A stretch of DNA of 6,545 nucleotides, taken from NCBI GenBank assembly GCA_963169055.1, contig CAUJFU010000519.1, positions 1-6,545 of the forward strand, in the 5' to 3' direction. Shown piece by piece: positions 1 to 6,066 of this stretch (position 1 is the stretch's first letter; every line of letters starts with the position of its first letter). The notes below the pieces were generated by a model. The model was not told the DNA's origin. It saw only the letters and a list, made by a program, of their open reading frames with translations, and ran no database searches. This DNA is from Myxococcota bacterium. Lineage in GTDB: Bacteria; Myxococcota_C; UBA6777. The position numbers were made by a program, and so were the translations under genes.

Positions 1-424
1 GGACGCTGACAGCCCGACCACCCGCCAATTGGATCTGCGTCACATAAGAAGGCCAGTAGGGAGCGAGCAAAAGCACTTCGTCTGTGGGGGCGATCAGACT
101 GTAAATGGCTTGGGCGAGGCACTGTTTTGCGCCGCCAGAGACGATGATATCGCTGGCTTTGTAGTGTGTCCCCTTGCGTTGGTTGAGATGTTCTGCCAAC
201 TTCTCGCGCAACGCATGGATGCCCGCAACAGGTGTATAGCGGGTCCAACCTTCATCGATCGCTTGTTTGGCGGCATCGCGCAAAACGCGAGGCATTGGCA
301 AGTCGGGTTCCCCGAGACTCATGTCGAGGATGGTGTGTCCTTTCCCAGTTAGTTCTTGGACACGTTGTCGCAAAGAGAGCGTGGGAGAGGGCTGAAGCTC
401 CTTGATATGGGGCGAAAGACGCAT
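1..424 (-). CDS. Aspartate aminotransferase-like PLP enzyme, subgroup Ib (N-terminal part)
   Basis: This is the first 141 codons of a fold-type I, class I/II aminotransferase. The rest lies beyond the left edge of the window. Such enzymes are cytoplasmic PLP-dependent transaminases, typically aspartate/2-oxoglutarate; some subgroup-Ib members also accept prephenate. Visible landmarks are SLGEPDLPMP (residues 36-45), the glycine-loop region YTPVAGIHALRE (63-74), SGGAKQ (96-101), which in this family binds the PLP phosphate through its backbone, and APYWPSY (121-127), whose W124 matches the tryptophan that contacts cofactor and substrate in Thermus-type enzymes. The catalytic lysine lies outside the window. 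The ATG at 424 is preceded by AAAGGAA with about 10 nt spacing and gives the N-terminus expected for the family. The gene is divergent from the ParA gene. The family call is firm; the exact substrate (aspartate, prephenate or another) cannot be fixed from this fragment. Confidence 0.9.
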   Translation of the reverse strand, partial: MRLSPHIKELQPSPTLSLRQRVQELTGKGHTILDMSLGEPDLPMPRVLRDAAKQAIDEGWTRYTPVAGIHALREKLAEHLNQRKGTHYKASDIIVSGGAKQCLAQAIYSLIAPTDEVLLLAPYWPSYVTQIQLAGGRAVSV

Positions 425-639
425 GGATTTCCGATTCCTTTCTATCCTTGATTCTCCAAACATTGCCGTCCTAGCGATAAAAGGTAAGGTGCTTTACAGA
501 ACAGGAACGAGCGTGCTATGTGGGTGGTTGCGTCCACAGGAATCCTCTTCGTGTGAAGTTCTTTTGTGAATCATTATCCCCGCTATGTCGCAGCAAACGA
601 CTAGAAGACTGCAAGCAAAGCCGAGTGTAGAGGACGATT
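425..639. promoter_or_regulatory. Divergent intergenic region between the aminotransferase and ParA genes
   Basis: These 215 bp must carry the promoters of both the minus-strand aminotransferase and the plus-strand ParA gene, because the two are transcribed away from each other. I see no good coding potential and no promoter hexamer pair I would defend. Two short inverted repeats are present: TGTGG/CCACA at 519-523 and 534-538, and CTTC/GAAG at 547-550 and 555-558. Either could be chance. The ParA ribosome-binding site is AGAGGA at 629-634, five bases before its ATG. That the region is regulatory is inferred from gene orientation only. Confidence 0.4.
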
Positions 640-1452
640 ATGGGTAAGACGTTCGCCATCGTGAGTCAAAAAGGCGGTTCTGGCAAAACAACGACAACGC
701 TCAACTTGGGAGCGGCATTTGCTGTTCGCAAGTTGCGAACTCTGATCATCGACCTCGATCCACAAGGTGGATCGGCCTTTGGTCTCGGTTTTAAGCCCAG
801 TGACTACGAATACGGAGTAGCCGATCTGTTGCAAGACAAAGTCGGCATCCGCGATCTGCTGCTTTCGACGGAGAGTCCTTATCTCCGCTTCATTCCTGCC
901 GGAAATTTTAACAACGTGGCCGAGATCGATCGCTTTCATAATCTCGGCAAGCGGCTCAGCCTGTTACGCCGTGCTGTGATGGGCATCCGCGATCTGTGCG
1001 ATATCATCTTGTTTGACACGCCACCGGGAGAAAACTCCCTGTCCGTCAGCGCGATGAACTGTGCGGATTCTGTGGTGATCCCGTTGCAATGTGAGCCGTT
1101 GGCGCTGCGCACCTTACCACAGATCTTGCGGCTTGTACGCGAAGTCAAAAGCAAGGTCAATCCTGCGTTGGGGATTGAAGGGGTCTTGTTGACGATGTAC
1201 GACGTTCGCTACGGATTCACCGAACAAGTGACGGAACAAGTTTGGCGAAACTTCCCTCGCGAACTGGTCTTTGAAACGATCATCCCTCGCCGTGAAGATT
1301 TCTCCAAAGCCTTTATCCAAGGGCATCCTGCTGTCTTTGAAAATCCCCTGTCTCCCGCATCTTTGGCTTACCTGCAACTCGCCGACGAGATCATCGCAAA
1401 ACTGGCGCGTGAAGTCGAATCCGAAAGCACAAGCCCGATCGCTTCGCTGTGA
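640..1452 (+). CDS. ParA/Soj/MinD-superfamily ATPase without HTH domain (orphan ParA-like)
   Basis: This is a 270-residue deviant-Walker P-loop ATPase of the family that partitions chromosomes, plasmids or large protein cargoes by ATP-dependent binding to DNA. The deviant Walker A motif is KGGSGKT (11-17), with the signature lysine K11. Walker A' is DLDPQG (38-43) and Walker B is DIILFDTPPG (121-130). The C-terminal part contains LLTMYDVRYGFTEQV, matching the 'LTMYDxR' segment of Soj, and IIPRREDFSKA, matching the 'IPRNVRLSEA' segment. The length fits chromosomal Soj-type proteins, and there is no N-terminal helix-turn-helix as in P1-type ParA. The usual 'DPQGNAT' reads DPQGGSA here. The ATG at 640 follows AGAGGA by 5 nt, and an in-frame stop lies just upstream at 628-630. 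No parB gene or parS-like palindrome is visible nearby, so an orphan cargo-positioning role is as likely as chromosome segregation. The next gene starts 86 bp downstream on the same strand. Confidence 0.93.
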   Translation: MGKTFAIVSQKGGSGKTTTTLNLGAAFAVRKLRTLIIDLDPQGGSAFGLGFKPSDYEYGVADLLQDKVGIRDLLLSTESPYLRFIPAGNFNNVAEIDRFHNLGKRLSLLRRAVMGIRDLCDIILFDTPPGENSLSVSAMNCADSVVIPLQCEPLALRTLPQILRLVREVKSKVNPALGIEGVLLTMYDVRYGFTEQVTEQVWRNFPRELVFETIIPRREDFSKAFIQGHPAVFENPLSPASLAYLQLADEIIAKLAREVESESTSPIASL

Positions 1453-1516
1453 TCGGCGTGGTGCGGTTGGGTCGTTTTCGTCCATGATGGAGGGGGGGCC
1501 TTCGTTTTGTGGTGGT

Positions 1517-1533
1517 TCCTTTGGCAAAGGAGG
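1517..1533 (+). promoter_or_regulatory. Strong Shine-Dalgarno within a short hairpin, start site of the isomerase gene
   Basis: AAAGGAGG at 1526-1533 is a near-perfect Shine-Dalgarno sequence five bases before the ATG at 1539. It therefore fixes that ATG as the start, rather than the in-frame GTG at 1509. The sequence just before it, TCCTTT (1517-1522), is the exact complement of AAAGGA (1526-1531). They are separated by only GGC, so a 6-bp hairpin could cover most of the ribosome-binding site. The complementarity is seen directly; any effect on translation is inference, and a stem this short may melt easily. Confidence 0.45.
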
Positions 1534-1538
1534 CTCGG

Positions 1539-2345
1539 ATGGCCTACGATGGTTTGTTGGTCGAACGCGAAGAGCATTTCGCGTGGGTGTATCTCAATCG
1601 CCCTGAAAAACGCAATGCGTTAGAGCCTGATTTTTGGGCTGCTTGTGTCGATACTTTTCGTGCGTTGGATCGCGATCGCAGCGTGCGTGCGATCATTGTG
1701 GCGGGCAAGGGCAAATCTTTTTGTGCGGGACTCGATCTGACGGCGACAACGTCGATCCCGGTGTTGGATCTGGCCGATCAGACGGCAGCGAACCGAGTGG
1801 ACTTTGCGACCTATGTGCGAGATTGGCAGGAGTCTTTTACATGGATCGAGCGTTGTCGAAAGCCCGTCATTGCGGCGATTCATGGGGCGTGTGTGGGTGG
1901 TGGGCTCGATCTGATCGCAGCGTGTGATATCCGCCTCGCAAGCCAAGATGCTTCATTTTCGTTGCGCGAAGCTGCGATGGCGATGACGGCTGATCTTGGC
2001 TCGCTTCAACGACTGCCCTTGATTATCGGGCATGGTGCAACGCGTGAGTTGGCCTTTACAGCGCGTGATGTCAGCGCCCAAGAAGCCCTTCAGATGAGGC
2101 TTGTCAACCATGTCTTCGCCGATCAAGCCGCTATGCTTGAGGGCGCTCGTGCGATGGCCCAACAGATCGCAGCACAATCCCCACTGGCGGTGCAATCCAG
2201 CAAAGAGACGTTGAATTACGCCCGAGAGATGGGCGTCGAAGAAGGTCTCCATTACGCTGCACTGCGCAACAGCATGATCATGCCAAGCCCCGAATTGTTT
2301 GAAGCCTTCCAAGCCTTTATGGAAAAAAGAAAACCCAAGTATTAG
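1539..2345 (+). CDS. Crotonase-family delta3,5-delta2,4-dienoyl-CoA isomerase-like protein
   Basis: This is a 268-residue enoyl-CoA hydratase/isomerase-fold protein, acting on acyl-CoA thioesters in the cytoplasm. The CoA/oxyanion-hole segments are KSFCAGLDL (59-67) and HGACVGGGLDL (115-125). Three acidic residues, D124, E144 and D152, have exactly the 20- and 8-residue spacing of the catalytic Asp176/Glu196/Asp204 set of rat ECH1, and the context TADLGSLQRLPLIIG (150-164) matches the ECH1 'AADVGTLQRLPKVIG' segment. ECH1-type enzymes shift 3,5-dienoyl-CoA to 2,4-dienoyl-CoA so that fatty acids with odd-position double bonds can be oxidised. Typical enoyl-CoA hydratases carry a Glu pair instead, so plain hydratase is less likely. 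The start at 1539 is chosen for its strong ribosome-binding site and for family alignment. The stop is 20 bp before the acyl-CoA dehydrogenase start, implying one operon. Fold is certain, isomerase specificity probable. Confidence 0.92.
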   Translation: MAYDGLLVEREEHFAWVYLNRPEKRNALEPDFWAACVDTFRALDRDRSVRAIIVAGKGKSFCAGLDLTATTSIPVLDLADQTAANRVDFATYVRDWQESFTWIERCRKPVIAAIHGACVGGGLDLIAACDIRLASQDASFSLREAAMAMTADLGSLQRLPLIIGHGATRELAFTARDVSAQEALQMRLVNHVFADQAAMLEGARAMAQQIAAQSPLAVQSSKETLNYAREMGVEEGLHYAALRNSMIMPSPELFEAFQAFMEKRKPKY

Positions 2346-2365
2346 CCGCAACCTAGAGGTGCAAG

Positions 2366-3523
2366 ATGGCCCTAAAGCGCAAGATCTTCCAAGCAGAACA
2401 CGATATGTTTCGCAAAAGTGTAAAAGCCTTTGTTGAGCGGGAGATCACTCCGCATCATCCAGCATGGGAAGAAGCGGGGATCGTGCCACGTGAGATTTGG
2501 AAGAAGGCGGGGGAGATGGGCTTTTTGTGTCCTTGGTTGGAAGAAGCGTACGGTGGCCCGGGGGCGGACTTTTTGTCGTCGGTGGTGGTGGCTGAGGAAC
2601 TGTCTTTTGCGGGGGCATCGGGGGTGGCGTTTACGCTGCATAGCGATATCGTTGCGCCCTATATTGCGGCGTTTGGAAGCGAAGAACAAAAGAAGCGTTA
2701 TTTACCGAAAGCAGCATCGGGGGAGTTGATCCTTGCGTTGGCGATGACAGAACCCAACACAGGCTCGGATGTTGCGGCGATTCAGACGAAGGCGGTCGAT
2801 CAGGGCGATCATTATGTGCTGAATGGATCAAAGACATTTATCTCCAACGGCCATCTTGCGGATCTGGTGATCGTTGCGGCCAAGACCAACCCGCACGCAG
2901 ACCCGCCACACGCGGGAGTGTCGTTGTTGCTTGTTGAATCGGGTTTTGAGGGATTTCAGCGGGGCCGTCGTTTGAAAAAAATCGGGATGAAGGCCCAAGA
3001 TACGGCAGAGATGCACTTTGAGGATTGCCGTGTGCCGAAAGCCAACCTTCTAGGAGAGGAAGGGATGGGCTTTTATTATATGATGCAGAAGCTTGCGCAA
3101 GAGCGTTTGGTGGTGGCGATCGCATCGATGGCAGGGGCGCGTGCGGTGTTGGAGATGACGATCCAATACACCCAAGAGCGCGAAGCCTTTGGTCGCCCGA
3201 TCAGTCGTTTTCAAAACACGCGCTTTGTTTTGGCCGAAGTGGCGACAGAGCTTGAGCTTGGGCAAGTGTTTGTGGATCGCTTGATCGAAGAAGTGGTTGA
3301 ACAAGGTGCGGAGATGTTGGCGGTCGAAGCGAGCATGGCGAAGTGGTGGTGTTCGGAGATGTTGAAGCGCAATACGGATCGTTGTCTGCAATTCTTCGGC
3401 GGCTACGGGTATATGGAAGAATACCCGATCTCGAAAGCGTATCTGGATGCGCGTGTGCAAACGATTTATGCCGGAACGACCGAGATTATGAAAGAGATCA
3501 TCGGTCGTGGGATGGGCATTTGA
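2366..3523 (+). CDS. Acyl-CoA dehydrogenase, long-chain (LCAD)-like
   Basis: This is a 385-residue, complete FAD-dependent acyl-CoA dehydrogenase, catalysing the first oxidation of beta-oxidation (acyl-CoA to trans-2-enoyl-CoA) and passing electrons to ETF. The N-terminal helical domain is followed by signature 1, LAMTEPNTGSD (125-135), the FAD-contact segment KTFISNG (156-162), KIGMKAQDTAEMHFED (205-220), and the C-terminal helical domain with QFFGGYGYMEEYPISKAY (342-359). At the position of the MCAD-type catalytic Glu (IYEGT) this protein has A369 (IYAGTTEIMKE). A glutamate, E246, sits instead in AQERLVV (244-250), the helix-G position used by LCAD and isovaleryl-CoA dehydrogenase. The neighbouring sequence is closer to mammalian LCAD than to IVD or SCAD. 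AGAGGT at 2355-2360 is the ribosome-binding site. Long or branched acyl chains are the expected substrates; the exact chain length cannot be read from sequence. The last 46 bases are duplicated downstream. Confidence 0.95.
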   Translation: MALKRKIFQAEHDMFRKSVKAFVEREITPHHPAWEEAGIVPREIWKKAGEMGFLCPWLEEAYGGPGADFLSSVVVAEELSFAGASGVAFTLHSDIVAPYIAAFGSEEQKKRYLPKAASGELILALAMTEPNTGSDVAAIQTKAVDQGDHYVLNGSKTFISNGHLADLVIVAAKTNPHADPPHAGVSLLLVESGFEGFQRGRRLKKIGMKAQDTAEMHFEDCRVPKANLLGEEGMGFYYMMQKLAQERLVVAIASMAGARAVLEMTIQYTQEREAFGRPISRFQNTRFVLAEVATELELGQVFVDRLIEEVVEQGAEMLAVEASMAKWWCSEMLKRNTDRCLQFFGGYGYMEEYPISKAYLDARVQTIYAGTTEIMKEIIGRGMGI

Positions 3524-3650
3524 AAACCGAGATCTGAAAGAGATCATAGGCCGAAGGACGGGCATTTGAAAACCGAGATCCGAAAGAAATGATGGGCCGT
3601 AGGATGGGCGTACAGCGGTCGAGAAGATGGGTTGTAGGATAGGCATTTGA
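3478..3650 (+). repeat. Degenerate 46-bp tandem repeats derived from the 3' end of the dehydrogenase gene
   Basis: The last 46 bases of the dehydrogenase gene (3478-3523, including its stop) are followed directly by a similar 46-bp block (3524-3569), another (3570-3615), and a shortened 35-bp block (3616-3650). Shared cores are ACCGAGAT, GAAAGA and GGGCATTTGA. By hand alignment, copy 1 matches the coding copy at about 38 of 46 positions, and copy 2 matches copy 1 at 35 of 46. The 46-bp period is not a multiple of three and the copies carry their own TGA, so they do not extend the protein. They fill most of the 157-bp gap before recN. The simplest explanation is replication slippage followed by decay; a role in termination or in recN expression is possible but not shown. 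Confidence 0.85.
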
Positions 3651-3680
3651 GATGGTTGAGTGGGGTGGTAAAAAGTCGCG

Positions 3681-5837
3681 ATGTTGTTGCATCTTCAGAT
3701 TCGGAATGTGGTGATTATTGATGAAGCGTCGATCTCTTTTCAAGAAGGGCTCAATGTGTTTACAGGCGAGACGGGGGCGGGCAAATCGATCTTGATCGAT
3801 GCGTTGTTGTTGGCGCTTGGGGAGCGGGCATCTTCGGACGTTGTGCGTACAGGCTCGGAAGAGGCTGAAGTTTCGGCGATGTTTTCGCTTGAATCGCTAC
3901 CGATGGTGCGTGAAAAGCTCGCATCTGCGGGATTGCGTGCCGAAGATGAGTTATTGCTTCGTCGGTTGGTGTCCCAAAATGGCCGCTCACGGGCTTATGT
4001 CAATGATCGCCCTGTGACCGTGTCTTTTTTGCGCGAGCTAGGGGAGTTGTTGGTCGAGATCAGCGGTCAACACTCGAATCACCACTTGATGCAGCCGCGT
4101 TATCATCTCGATCTGCTCGATGCGTTCGGCCATTTGTACGATATGCGCGAGCAAGTGAGCGATATCTACCGCCAAGCACAACGCGAGCGCAAGGAACTCG
4201 AACGCCTCGGTGGAGACGCCCAATCTCGGGCACGCCGAGAAGAATATCTGCTCTATCAGCTTAACGAACTCGACAACGCGCCCCTTGATGTGGACGAAAC
4301 CAAGCTCGAAGACGAACGGCGCTACTTGTTGCAGCTCGAAAAAATGCTCGAAGCCGGCCAAGAAGGGGAGGCCACGCTTTATTCAGGCCAGCGCTCTGTC
4401 ATGGAAGTCCTCGGACGCCTCGAAGCCAAGCTGGGAAATTGGTCTGATCTGTCGCCTGATCTCGCCGCAGCGGTGCAAGGACTCTCCGAAGCCCAAGTGA
4501 TGATCGACGATGTAGCCCGTTCCCTTCGCGGTTTTGTCGCGAATGCAGAGGTCGATCCGCAGCGCCTTCAAGAGATCGAAGAACAGCTTGAATTGTTGCG
4601 CGATCTCAAACGCAAACACCACGTCCAAAGTCTCGAACAGCTTCTGAAACGCCGCGATGGTTATCTCGAAGAGTTGCACAATCTTCGCGCCCAAGAAGCC
4701 CGTCTGATCGAGCTTGAAAAGTGTTGCGAGCGGCGCACCAAAGAACTGCAAAAAGCTGCCCTCGCTTTGAGCCAACGCCGACGTGAAGCTGCGCTGGTGT
4801 TGGCCCGCGAAGTCGAGGCAGAACTGGCCTCTTTGGGGATGAAGAAAGCCCGCTTTGTCGTGGACTTTCGCTCTTTGCTCAACGAAGAAGACGACGGAAC
4901 ACTCGGTGCATCCGATGAAATAAACGAACAATCCGCAAAACAGGCTGCGAACGCCGAAGCGACCGTTGCAAAACAGGCTGCGAAGGCCGATTCGACCGTT
5001 GCGAAACAGGCCGTGAACGCCGAAGCGACGACCGCAAAACAGGCCGTGAAAACGTTGGTGGGTCCCGTGGGTATGGACTTTGTGCAGTTCCTTCTTTCAA
5101 GCAACCCGGGCGAAGAACCCCGTCCACTTCATCGCACAGCCAGCGGCGGCGAATTGAGCCGAATCATGCTCGCTCTCAAGCAGATCTTGACGGAGAGAGA
5201 ACCTGTTCCAACGTGCGTCTTTGATGAAGTGGACGCTGGAATTGGCGGATTTACGGCCACGATCATCGGCGAAAAGATTAAAAGGATCGCTGCAAAACGC
5301 CAAGTGTTCTGCATCACCCACCTGCCGCAGATTGCTTGTTTTTCAGACACGCACTACCAGATCCTCAAGACCGAAGAAGACGGGCGCACACATTCGACGA
5401 TCTCTCAACTGACCGAAGCGCAGCGCGAACTAGAGATCGCACGAATGCTCGGTGGGGCCGAGATCACAGACGAAAGCCTTGCGCACGCTCGTCGCTTGAT
5501 TCATCAAGCCCATGTCGGCCAAACCACCCCCGATATCGACGCTTCTGTGCAACGCATCCGCCACGCCCACCCAACCCCCACCCAATCCCCATCGATCAGC
5601 AAAGCAGAAAAGAACGGGACATCTAGCAAAAAAGTAGAAAAGACCACAACATCAGCCCGCAAGATCGAAAACAACGGAACACCAAGCAACACAGCAGAAA
5701 AGAGCGGGACATCCGACACGATGGACGCTGTGTTGACAAGCGGCTCACACTCAGATGGGATTTCTGCTGTTTTGGAGACCAAAAAACCCAAGCAAGAACG
5801 GTTGCCCAAGAAGTCCCCCAAAAGCCCACGTGCCTAG
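3681..5837 (+). CDS. recN: DNA repair ATPase RecN, enlarged by two repeat-containing segments
   Basis: RecN is an SMC-like ABC ATPase acting early in recombinational repair of DNA double-strand breaks. This protein has 718 residues; the family is usually about 550-580. The N-terminal head half has MLLHLQIRNVVIIDE and Walker A GETGAGKS (29-36), followed by EISGQHSNHHL (126-136), the RecN 'GQHE' region. Residues about 155-385 form the charged coiled-coil arms. The second head half has FLLSSNPGEEPRPL (470-483), ABC signature TASGGELSR (486-494), Walker B CVFDEVDAGIGG (512-523) and switch ITHLPQIA (545-552). Extra material is a roughly 50-residue insert (about 402-457) with 11-residue repeats and a tail after about 612 with 10-residue repeats, ending in lysine/arginine-rich sequence. 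All catalytic motifs are intact, so it should be active. The ATG at 3681 gives the standard N-terminus; upstream there is only a weak GGTGGT-type ribosome-binding site. No recognisable SOS box is visible upstream. Leucine codon choice changes near codon 140. Confidence 0.96.
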   Translation: MLLHLQIRNVVIIDEASISFQEGLNVFTGETGAGKSILIDALLLALGERASSDVVRTGSEEAEVSAMFSLESLPMVREKLASAGLRAEDELLLRRLVSQNGRSRAYVNDRPVTVSFLRELGELLVEISGQHSNHHLMQPRYHLDLLDAFGHLYDMREQVSDIYRQAQRERKELERLGGDAQSRARREEYLLYQLNELDNAPLDVDETKLEDERRYLLQLEKMLEAGQEGEATLYSGQRSVMEVLGRLEAKLGNWSDLSPDLAAAVQGLSEAQVMIDDVARSLRGFVANAEVDPQRLQEIEEQLELLRDLKRKHHVQSLEQLLKRRDGYLEELHNLRAQEARLIELEKCCERRTKELQKAALALSQRRREAALVLAREVEAELASLGMKKARFVVDFRSLLNEEDDGTLGASDEINEQSAKQAANAEATVAKQAAKADSTVAKQAVNAEATTAKQAVKTLVGPVGMDFVQFLLSSNPGEEPRPLHRTASGGELSRIMLALKQILTEREPVPTCVFDEVDAGIGGFTATIIGEKIKRIAAKRQVFCITHLPQIACFSDTHYQILKTEEDGRTHSTISQLTEAQRELEIARMLGGAEITDESLAHARRLIHQAHVGQTTPDIDASVQRIRHAHPTPTQSPSISKAEKNGTSSKKVEKTTTSARKIENNGTPSNTAEKSGTSDTMDAVLTSGSHSDGISAVLETKKPKQERLPKKSPKSPRA
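4935..5051 (+). repeat. 33-bp in-frame tandem repeat inside recN
   Basis: There are three full 33-bp units (4935-4967, 4968-5000, 5001-5033) and an 18-bp partial fourth (5034-5051). They encode AKQAANAEATV, AKQAAKADSTV, AKQAVNAEATT and AKQAVK, RecN residues 419-457. The units are similar at DNA level as well as protein level (GC[A/G]AAACAGGC at each start), which points to recent tandem duplication. An alanine-rich 11-residue period suits an extended helix or hendecad coiled coil. The array lies between the last coiled-coil-arm/head strand and the conserved FLLSSNPGE segment, where ordinary RecN has only a short linker. Confidence 0.95.
5604..5723 (+). repeat. 30-bp in-frame tandem repeat in the recN 3' region
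   Basis: Four 30-bp units (5604-5633, 5634-5663, 5664-5693, 5694-5723) encode the 10-residue blocks AEKNGTSSKK, VEKTTTSARK, IENNGTPSNT and AEKSGTSDTM, with consensus xE[K/N]xGT(S/P)xxx. Units 1 and 4 are the closest in DNA (both start GCAGAAAAGA and contain CGGGACATC). They sit in the Ser/Thr/Lys-rich tail that follows the conserved RecN fold and are predicted to be disordered. The repeats are older or less homogeneous than the 33-bp array. Confidence 0.85.
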
Positions 5838-5894
5838 CCCCCCACAAGAGTCCATCCAGAAAACAAGTCGACGGCTCTCTCACGCTGCTGTTCT

Positions 5895-5916
5895 AAAAAA
5901 AACTCGGTGAAACCGA
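5895..5916 (-). terminator. Possible minus-strand intrinsic terminator
   Basis: Read on the minus strand, TCGGT-TTC-ACCGA (5916 down to 5904) forms a 5-bp stem with a 3-base loop, followed by G and eight T residues. This has the form of a small Rho-independent terminator, but the stem is short and no minus-strand gene is seen to the right of it within the window. It may be coincidence, or may stop antisense transcription coming into recN. Confidence 0.25.
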
Positions 5917-6050
5917 TGTCTGTGTGTGGTACATTTCGCTGCGCGTTGCAATGCCTCTTTGCGTTGAAACATAAAACGGATCGATTTCGTTGCCAACAGA
6001 TTCCGACCTGACCGAGTGCTATCAAGTCCTACTTCTTAAACCAAATTATC

Positions 6051-6063
6051 TTCCTTTGGAGGA
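6051..6063 (+). promoter_or_regulatory. Ribosome-binding site of the lipoprotein gene with adjacent complement
   Basis: GGAGG at 6058-6062, four bases before the ATG at 6067, sets the start. It is preceded by TTCCTTTGG (6051-6059), identical to nine bases at 1516-1524 in front of the isomerase gene. TCCT (6052-6055) can pair with AGGA (6060-6063), but the stem is only 4 bp. The sequence match is directly seen; any function is speculative. Confidence 0.35.
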
Positions 6064-6066
6064 CTC

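Larger units (their letters stand above)
5838..6066. other. Intergenic region between recN and the BMP-family lipoprotein gene
   Basis: This 229-bp spacer has no convincing coding sequence and no clear plus-strand terminator behind recN. It contains an A8 run followed by a small hairpin (5895-5916) and a possible sigma-70-like pair, TTGCAA (5946-5951) and CATAAA (5970-5975), 18 bp apart and matching four of six consensus bases each. That pair could drive the downstream lipoprotein gene, but the match is weak. Confidence 0.4.

Noticed and set aside
425-639. Centromere (parS) site next to ParA
   Set aside because: No TGTTTCACGTGAAACA-like palindrome is present; the small inverted repeats are too short.
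1492-1498. G7 run as a phase-variation tract upstream of the isomerase gene
   Set aside because: It is short, lies outside any coding frame, and is not placed between clear promoter elements.
1509-1538. In-frame GTG start adding ten residues to the isomerase
   Set aside because: The strong AAAGGAGG lies downstream of this GTG and directly before the ATG at 1539, and the added residues do not fit the family N-terminus.
3050-3646. Long minus-strand open frame of 198 codons opposite the dehydrogenase and its repeats
   Set aside because: It is antisense to a clear enzyme gene, resembles no family, and has no convincing ribosome-binding site; its repeat-like N-terminus only mirrors the 46-bp DNA repeats.
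3524-3680. LexA/SOS operator before recN
   Set aside because: I looked for CTGT-N8-ACAG and GAAC-N4-GTTC forms and found no match; damage control of this recN is not supported by the sequence.
4935-5051. CRISPR-like array
   Set aside because: The units are directly adjacent with no spacers and keep the recN frame, so this is a protein-coding tandem repeat.
4383-5104. Overlapping minus-strand open frames opposite recN, including alanine- and cysteine-rich repeats
   Set aside because: They are reverse readings of the RecN coiled-coil arms and the 33-bp repeat, not independent proteins.
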